A stretch of DNA of 64,000 bases from Cantharellus purpuraceus (Eukaryota > Basidiomycota > Agaricomycetes > Cantharellales > Hydnaceae): the NCBI GenBank assembly GCA_025174535.1, contig JALBUN010000010.1, positions 2,170,001 to 2,234,000 on the forward strand, written 5' to 3'. Below, in pieces: positions 57,465 through 64,000 of this stretch (positions are counted from its first letter, which is position 1; every line of letters starts with the position of its first letter). Under the pieces are notes generated by a model, which searched no databases, was not told the DNA's origin, and saw nothing but the letters and a program-made list of their open reading frames with translations. The translations under genes were made by a program, and so were the position numbers.

Positions 57465-57979
57465 TGTTATGACTATATTCATTAATGCCCAGATCCCTGT
57501 CTGATCCCCTCAGATCCCCGCACACATGAAATCTATACTCCATTTGGAAACCGCTACGTCTCCATTTACCTGTCTGATTGTCACCACCGATTCCGCCCAT
57601 CCGTCTCCAGTTCCAATTGATGCATCAGCATCACCATAGGAACCCAGACATCCGTCCCCGTTGGACTCGGACATACTCATGTAAGGCCGTCGGCCTTGGA
57701 GACCCATCACCGGAGTAATTATTATTAGATTTCAAATATGTATTTAAGTTGCCCAACTGGGGACTTCATTCCCCAGTTCGAATATCAAATCACACCTAGC
57801 TCCTAAGTCCAATCCTAACTCCCTAAGTCGTACTCTGTCTCCGAAGTCTTGGACACCGGTATTAGTGAGGGCGCAGCACATAAGCTGAAGCCAAGTCCGT
57901 TCCAACCCCCACGACGTACTCCGACTCCAACCCGACCTCCAACCCAATCTCCGACCCCAATCGGACTGAGTGCGTAACA
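57465..57979 (+). repeat. Gypsy-1 3' LTR
   Basis: 515 bp, the same length as the 5' LTR. The purine-rich AAATGGAGAGATA just upstream is the likely polypurine tract. Confidence 0.93.
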
Positions 57980-58563
57980 GCTTGTAATATAATAACTTCT
58001 GGCTTCTCCGAGAGTCAATCAAAGTTAATATACACTAAGAGTAGCTGATATAAGCGTGATGCTTATGTGATGATTACTCAATGCTTGAGTAGACACTGCT
58101 GTGTGTGAGTGGTAAAAAGATATCACCCCCGCACTGCTGTTGCAGCCCTTTTTATATACATGGACTATCTAGCTTATGTAACTAATCAGAGAACATTCCT
58201 GGCGCTTAGGGAAGCCCCTGGAAGGAAAGAGAAGGCCGGGGAACCTTGTGGAAGGTCCAGGAAGGTGTCAGAACCTTCTGTGGCCGCTTTTGGCTGAAGT
58301 GTGCAAACTCCGATGATTATGTAATGCGCGCGTCGTTCGCTCGCGCGCGAGTGCTCGTCGGAGTTGAATGACAGATTATATCAGCAACCGACCCCTTGTG
58401 TACACTTGTGGGCTCAAATACACAAAAAAGCAAAATATAAGTACATTCAATAGAACATTTGAAATACCTTTAAACTACTAAATAATAGTCCTTATTTGAA
58501 GTAGTTTAGAACTGCATATACCCCAACACATTGGTAGGAGTGAGTATGGCAGTTCGAATATAC

Positions 58564-59114
58564 TGTTACACACTAGGTCCGATTGGGGGTCGGAGATTGG
58601 GTCAGAGGTTGGGTCAGAGGTTGGGTTGGAGGTTGGGTCGGAGTCGGAGCACGTCATGGGGGTCGGAATGGACTTGGCTTCAGCTTATGTGCTGTGCCCT
58701 CACTAATACCGGTGTCCGAGATTTTGGAGACGGAGTACGACTTAGAGAGTTAGGATCGGACTTAGGAACTAGGTGTGATTCGATATTCAAACTGGGGAAT
58801 GAAGTCCCCAGTCGGGCAACTTAAATACATATTTTGAAATCTAATAATAATTACTCCGGTGATGGGTCTCTGAGGCCGACGGCCTTACATGAGTATACAT
58901 GAGTATGTCTGAGTCCAATGGGGATGGATGTCCAGGTTCCTATGGTGATGCTGATGCATCAATCGGAACTGGAGACGGATGGGCAGAATTGGCAGTGACA
59001 ATCAGACAGGTAGATGGAGACGTGGTGGTTTCCAAATGGAGTATAGATTTCATATGCACGGGGATCTGAGTGGATTGGATGGGGATCTGGGCGTTAATGA
59101 ATATAGTCATAACA
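58564..59114 (-). repeat. Gypsy-1 5' LTR of the right arm
   Basis: 551 bp from TGTTACACAC to GTCATAACA, separated from its gag by the LTR-E insertion; 58534-58563 is the element's leader. The longest gypsy-1 LTR here, owing to extra GGGTCAGAGGTT minisatellite units (about 58590-58640). It is followed by CAAGG (59115-59119) and then the Plavaka transposase coding sequence. Confidence 0.9.
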
Positions 59115-61426
59115 CAAGGTGGCACATCGAATGAGGATGGAATAAATGGACAGCATGCAGCCACCTCCTCTCCATGCTGCTTCCAGACCTCTGCTTTCAA
59201 AACTGCCCAATCCCAATTGGCTACCTCATCTGTCGATTCACATGTGAATGTACCTCACCACAATGGAACCAACAGATCACCAAGGTTCAGCATAGGGATG
59301 TGCATGGAATCACCAGCGAGCCAAGAGATAGTTGGCAGACGATGGCCAACAGGTAATCCATCAAATAGACTCAGTTTCACAATCCCTGTATCTCGGCATC
59401 ACAATCTGTATTCTGAAGGGCTGTGGGACTGCATGAGATAAATGAGCTTCTGGTTGTAGTCTTGTGTGGAACCTCCACATATGTCAGTCACACTGACATC
59501 GGGATGGTTGCATCCCTCCACATTGTAATGATATGGCTTGAGGAGTGCTGGGTAATGGTGTGATCCACCAGGTTTCCATCTCCCTTTTATTCCACAGAAA
59601 AGCCGACAGGGGAATGCACCCTGGTGTCCAACCAGCCCTGTAAAGTGTACGCTCCCAGGGCTATCAGCCATACCTAAATAATATAATTAAATTTCAATAA
59701 TAGTACAGTAGATGCTTCTTACTGATGTAGAAACATATATTTGTATCTATAATCTGCCTAGTCAGCACATTCCAAACACAGAGGCCTTCTTTCTGCACTG
59801 ATGCGAGGTGATGTACTCCTGGAAATAAAAAGGATTCGACATCCCTTGGATTGTTTGGACCTGGAATAAATCCACCAGGGAGTACAAACTGTTTTTTATA
59901 CCAGAATTGTGAATCCAGATTGATAATTATCCATATGTATATCCAACAATCTGACTCTTTGTCACGGTAAAGCTGAGCGCCGTCTATCGAAAACATGACA
60001 ACTGTATCATGCAGGCCAATCTCTCCTCGCTTGCAGGCCTCTAAGTACTCCCATCCATGGCATAAATCATCATATGTTTTGAGAACTTCTCCATTTGCCT
60101 TCAGATCGTCCCATACTTGCTGTGTGCGATTTCGTAGATAGCTCATTCGTTCTGCACTCTCTGGTGCTCGCCAAAGTGCCTGGACCTGTGGTCCAATAGG
60201 AATTGTATAGAAGTGTTGTGCAGGAATTGTTTTACGGCCTTTGCTGTTCTCCAGTTGAAAATTGTCCCATCGACTCCGTGAGCATTCCGGGCAGACTTCA
60301 AGATCTGAAAAAGCCCCTGCATATGCGACACATGAATCGGGGCACATGTCACTCTTGATGAGATCCACTCCACTCCACTCCACTCCACTCCACTCCACTC
60401 TGCTACTTTGTTTTTGATTTGTTCATATGAAAGCATAGGCCGATCTGGAAATTCTTCGCAATGATTGTCACGGATATCCATATAGACCCATTGCGAGGCA
60501 GATTGAGTGCTGAGGAACTGTTTGAGCAAGTATTTTTCATTTGGATCTGAAATCTCCAAGACGGTTTGTGGTGGATGACGCAGGCGGTGAAGAGTCCGAG
60601 CACTGAGATCGCCGTTGTCAAGAGATGCGTTCTGAACGAGCCTGATGTGCTCCCAGGCCACCTTCAGTTCAGGTATCTGAGGTATGAAGTCCCCCGGTAG
60701 CCCTGGCAAATAATGGTTGGGGTTGAACGGTTCAGGATTTATTTCGTGGTTCTCTTCGAGCTCGTTGTCTATAGGTATATCCATTTGCAGTGTCGAACGT
60801 GGTTCACGCTGCCATTCATCAGCTATGCTTCCTGGATCTGGCTGGTTGCGCTCAGTAGGTTCCTCGTCATCTGCGCACACCATGTTCAGTGTCATCAATC
60901 ATGTCAGAAGAATACTTACCAGCATCAGGTATGACCCTTGCATCTCCATGTGAGTCGAGACCTGGATCTGTTTGCACATCAAACTGACAAAAGCTGGTTA
61001 GCATGGGTATGTCAAGTGAATGTAGCAGCGTGATAGGACAATACATACAATGTGTTCATCTTTGTCAGGTGGTACCGCATCGGGTATGTTCACGTCTTCG
61101 TGAGCTTGCCTCCCCTCAGGTACGTTGTGATGTTCATGAATGGAGCCATCGGTTTGATTGTTCTCGCCTTGCATAATAGATGGACCGTCCATGTCCATGT
61201 TCATGTCAGGCTCAGTATATGCTGTCTCCGAGTCTTCTATTCGCTGCCGTTTGCTTAGAGGTGCTTGCTCTGGATCACATTGGGTCGAGGATCCTGTCGT
61301 CTTCGACAGTGCACTGGGGACAAACGTGGGAACCGCTGTCTTAGGGCGCAGTGCAGCGTGTTTGTACCACGTTGACTTAGCAATGCGTTTGCCTCCCTGA
61401 CAGTACGCGGGGCAGTTACACCACAT
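59115..61426 (-). pseudogene. Plavaka-type (CACTA-like) transposase, truncated by gypsy-1
   Basis: It catalyses cut-and-paste movement of a DNA transposon. Exon 1 (about 61426-61075) has a cysteine/histidine N-terminus (CNCPAYC ... WYKHA), then an acidic low-complexity region. Further exons give LPGLPGDFIPQIPELKVAW, DMCPDSCVAYAGAFSDLEVC, CSRSRWDN, TIPIGPQVQALWRAPESAE, DTVVMFSIDGAQLYRDKESDCW, of which SIDGAQLYRDKESDCW holds likely catalytic acids, LPGGFIPGPNNPRDVESFL, GHQGAFPCRLFCG, KPGGSHHYPALLKP and, after a TGA near 59390, DSMHIPMLNLGDLLVPLW and TDEVANWDWAVLKAEVWKQHG. It is cut at 59115 by the gypsy-1 right arm; the C-terminal part is not found in the window. A pentanucleotide array at 60364-60401 shifts the frame. 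Confidence 0.85.
60364..60401 (-). repeat. (CACTC)n microsatellite in transposase coding sequence
   Basis: About seven CACTC units encode the repeated peptide WSGVE on the minus strand. Because 5 is not a multiple of 3, all three frames encode the same cyclic peptide. The upstream frame runs through the array into a wrong frame, while the correct downstream frame (SDMCPDSCVAYAG) is open in another. Confidence 0.85.
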
Positions 61427-61539
61427 CGCGCGTGGCGGCGGACTAAGTAAAAACTGAAATTGAAAACTGAAACGAAAGCTGATAAATGCTTCCTAAGTCC
61501 TGTCTCGATCGTATCTGCTCGTCTCGGCATGATCCGAGG

Positions 61540-63372
61540 ATCTACAGAAATAGCAATGTATTTTCCCGAGAGACTTCGACTGCTCCCGAGCTTACATATC
61601 TATGCCGCAGTATCCCGGACACTTCAGTGTCGATTCTCACTGGGACTGATGATTTGATACTGTGGACCACTGGAGGCATGAATCCAGAGAATCAATTAAT
61701 CAACGCCAAGTGATTTATACGGCGCGATCCTCAGGCCCTGGCTGCTCGTCGATTGGACTCCTGGTGGAGCTCGGTATAGTCTCCAATCCCGCCCTGTACA
61801 ATCAAGGGTGCCAACAGCACAACATTCAACCCCTACTCCTGGAACACAAACGCAAATATCATACTCATCGACCAACCTGTTGGTGTTGGCTGGAGTAACG
61901 CCAAGTATAGGCAAAGTGTTGTATGTGTGTATTCAATATGCAAACTGATCGTGTTTCAATAATGCGCAAACTTAGGGAACCACGGAAGACGCAGCCACGG
62001 ATGTCGCGGCGTTCGTTAGGATCTTTTTCGATACTTTTACCAAGTTCAAAGGACGGGCATTCCATATTGCTGGTATTCCAATGGGGTAGGTTAGGTCGGA
62101 ACTCGCAAGAAGGTATTACTGACATGTTTCTAGGGGCGTTTTGTCCGTCTTCGCTGCGCAAGTATACGACGAGAACAAGCAGTCGAAGCCGGAGCCACCT
62201 CTATCAACCTTGTCTTGATTATCATTAGTGCGTTTCTTCTGGTCAAATTTGGAAAATTCTGAAACATCAGGATAGGAAATGGGATCACGGATTCCGCTCG
62301 GTTAGTGAGATATTTGTAGATGCACATGCGCTGGGAGCTCCTACGTGCGTAGCACGCTACTGTCATACTACGATGTGCAGTGCACAGGTGCTAGTGTAAC
62401 GCCATTCCAAGACATCTCGACATACGTTCGAATGAAAAAAGCTGCAAGGCACAAGTGACATTGACGGCTGCTTATGATCTTTCCGATCACTAGTTTTTTC
62501 GATGCCAACGTATGATACAGGAGTCTTGCATCGACGAAGTTGATGCAATGAATTGTAATGACGCCATATTATCCTGTGACTCTGAAATATCGACTCCATT
62601 CGAGATGACTGGTGAGAATGAACTGATGTCTTCGCTGGCATTGATGTTCACGTCGCAGGCAAGAATCCGTATGATGTGTCGAGAGATTGTTTGGGTGAAC
62701 TCAAGCAGTCGCTTTGCTATCCCGAACTAACGTGAATCACGTTTATCTCATGCCCCAGCCGAGCTAACCTATCCACGCGTCTAGCGACGTTGTCAATCAC
62801 ATGAACACACCAGCGAGGGGCACGATGCTCGGTGTTGATCCTTCCGCCGGAAATTTTACTGCTTGCGACCCCAAAATTTCATCCTTGTTTCACCGGAGCA
62901 TGGACTAATATACCCACCAGAACCAAATCTATAGTTTGTGGGGGGAATCTATTTTATTTCTCAGAAATTCTCAATTCCTTCTCAAGATCATCTACGAATT
63001 CTTTTACGTCGCAGAATTGCCAGAACGTGGAATCAGAGTGCTCGTCTACGCCGGGACGTATGACTGGATTTGCAACTGGGTGGGCCCCTTTGTGCTGTTA
63101 GACGCACCCGAATGCCAGCGCGGCACTGATCCAGATATACTTTAGGTCGCCAATGAACGCTTTACGCTTGCCATGGAACGGCCGGGACAGAGCAAGTTCA
63201 CCTCGCAACAGCCGCACGAGTGGAGTATCGATGGCAAGAGAGTCGGACTCACCCGGGCCGCGGAGGGGTTGACTTTTGTCACGGTCTAGGGAGCAGGACA
63301 TATGGTTCCGCATGATAAGCCGGCGGAGGCGTTGGTTCTTTTGAAACGTTGGTTAGCCGGTGAAGAAATGTA
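61540..63372 (+). pseudogene. S10 serine carboxypeptidase (CPY-like), decayed
   Basis: A vacuolar or secreted peptidase that removes C-terminal residues. Blocks in order, over several frames and introns: ILWTTGG and GPGCSSIGLLVELG near 61735 (substrate-binding GGPGCSS); TTFNPYSWN and ILIDQPVGVGWS near 61820-61895; AAFVRIFFDTFTKFKGRAFHIAG near 62010 (core FFDTFTKFKGRAF); VFAAQVYDENKQ near 62145; CIDEVDAMNCNDAI near 62526; NPYDVSRDC near 62664; GIRVLVYAGTYDWICNWVG near 63030 (catalytic Asp in YDW); ERPGQSKFTSQQPHEWSIDG; and GAGHMVPHDKPAE near 63292 (catalytic His), ending LAGEEM. The catalytic-serine block GESY appears to be missing after HIAG, and several stops occur (62727, 62905, 63286). The product is inactive. 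Confidence 0.85.
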
Positions 63373-64000
63373 AAATGGAAAATATAGACATCGGTCGAAT
63401 TGTCTCCCATGAGCTTCTGCTTTGCCAAGACTGCGTTGCTTTATCTTGGCAAAATGAATATACCTTTATAGCCCCCCCCATGCACTCACACAAATTCTAT
63501 GGGAGTACAACATCACTAGAGAAGACCCTGAAATGGACTGTGTGTGCAATGGTTATAGATAAAGCTAGATTATACGTCATCAAGGTATAACAATGAACAA
63601 TACATGCCTGAGATAATACCTGGTATGCTTCTTGATTCTTGATGGCGAAGAGTATGAATCCATCCTCAGGAAGGTTATCTCGAGCGATACGAGTAAATGA
63701 ATACCATCGGTGACCCATATAACGGAAATCTGCAACGGTGTTAGGGAAACGATCGATCGATCGGAATGAGTGAAATCTTCAGGTACCGGCTTTAAACGTC
63801 GCTAGCTTGCGAAACATAGAAGAAAGGGTGTGAATTGATGTTTTTTAAATCCAAAGAGGAGACCATAGGAGTCCTTGGCAGTCTAACATGCAGCCCGTAT
63901 GAGCGCATCGTGAAACACAAGCGTACATATTTTGATAACCCTCCAAGTCATGCACCATCAACATGCCATGAGCAGACTTTAGGATTTCAGCGTGAAAATT
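63373..64000. other. Unassigned sequence at window end
   Basis: A minus-strand frame at 63718-63600 (GHRWYSFTRIARDNLPEDGF) may be an exon of an unrecognised gene leaving the window, as sequence just after it looks like a splice donor. No domain identified. Confidence 0.3.

Larger units (their letters stand above)
49935..57979 (+). mobile_element. Gypsy-1 chromovirus, full-length copy with both LTRs
   Basis: 8045 bp with two 515-bp LTRs (49935-50449 and 57465-57979), target ACTTG (49930-49934) / GCTTG (57980-57984). Order: LTR, leader, gag, A8 frameshift-type junction, protease, RT, RNase H, integrase, chromodomain, antisense gene, LTR. It is the most complete copy in the window, but TGA stops, a 7-bp RNase H deletion (near 53381) and a 29-bp integrase deletion (near 54340) inactivate it. 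Confidence 0.95.
49084..58528. repeat. LTR-E solo LTR, split by a complete gypsy-1; TSD CATTG
   Basis: The outer parts are 49084-49934 and 57985-58528, about 1395 bp in all. Ends are TGTTTTGG and CCCCAACA, flanked by CATTG (49079-49083 and 58529-58533). The target duplication includes the gag start codon of the right arm. A 70-bp triplicated repeat and TATATA (about 58151) are internal. No second copy is present. No coding region was recognised in its own sequence. Confidence 0.85.

Noticed and set aside
1..64000. tRNA or rRNA genes
   Set aside because: No cloverleaf-like or rRNA-like stretch was recognised by eye; a covariance search would be needed to exclude diverged ones.

Overview
The window looks like a repeat-rich stretch of a nuclear genome from an Agaricomycete (basidiomycete mushroom) fungus. 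Host genes have many short spliceosomal introns. The mobile DNA includes Ty3/gypsy chromoviruses with a chromodomain integrase, a Ty1/copia element, a Plavaka-type (CACTA-like) transposase, and host families typical of mushrooms (HNH_2 protein, POT peptide transporter, S/T-rich single-pass membrane protein). The species cannot be told from the sequence.

Layout. 1-9852: a 5'-truncated copy of a chromovirus (gypsy-1), broken by three other LTR insertions. 9853-20154: a host island with an HNH-nuclease-like gene (10227-11629, minus), a POT/PTR2 peptide transporter (12265-14724, minus), a secreted/transmembrane S/T-rich protein (16796-18548, plus) and a transposon-related fragment (19576-20100). 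20155-23474: rearranged remnants of gypsy-1 and of a second family (gypsy-2), with two copies of a 566-bp TIR element. 24011-28859: a copia element with its target duplication, lying in the apparent first exon of a protein-kinase-like gene (to 30195); a WD40 fragment follows. 32431-43686: solo LTRs, a gypsy-1 left arm (plus strand) and a composite LTR block. 43687-59114: a gypsy-1 right arm (minus strand) forming a large imperfect palindrome with the left arm. It is itself split by a solo LTR (LTR-E), which is split by an 8045-bp gypsy-1 copy with both LTRs, which is split by a TIR element. 59115-61426: a Plavaka-type transposase into which the right arm inserted. 61540-63372: a decayed S10 serine carboxypeptidase.

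Two unusual systems stand out. First, gypsy-1 carries, between pol and its 3' LTR, a gene on the opposite strand encoding a long charged coiled coil followed by six cysteines with exact Zn(II)2Cys6 spacing; it is seen in two copies plus a third remnant. Second, the U3 of the LTR-B family holds up to nine perfect TGA(C/G)TCA (Gcn4/AP-1 type) sites upstream of a TATA box. Gypsy-1 also keeps an A8-UAG gag/pol junction with the -1 frame open and a possible downstream stem in three copies, and inserts at NCTTG targets. Most premature stops that could be compared between copies are CGA-to-TGA changes, pointing to CpG deamination of methylated repeats.

Family names (gypsy-1, gypsy-2, LTR-A to LTR-E) are labels made for this annotation. 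All identities come from reading the sequence; no database was searched.
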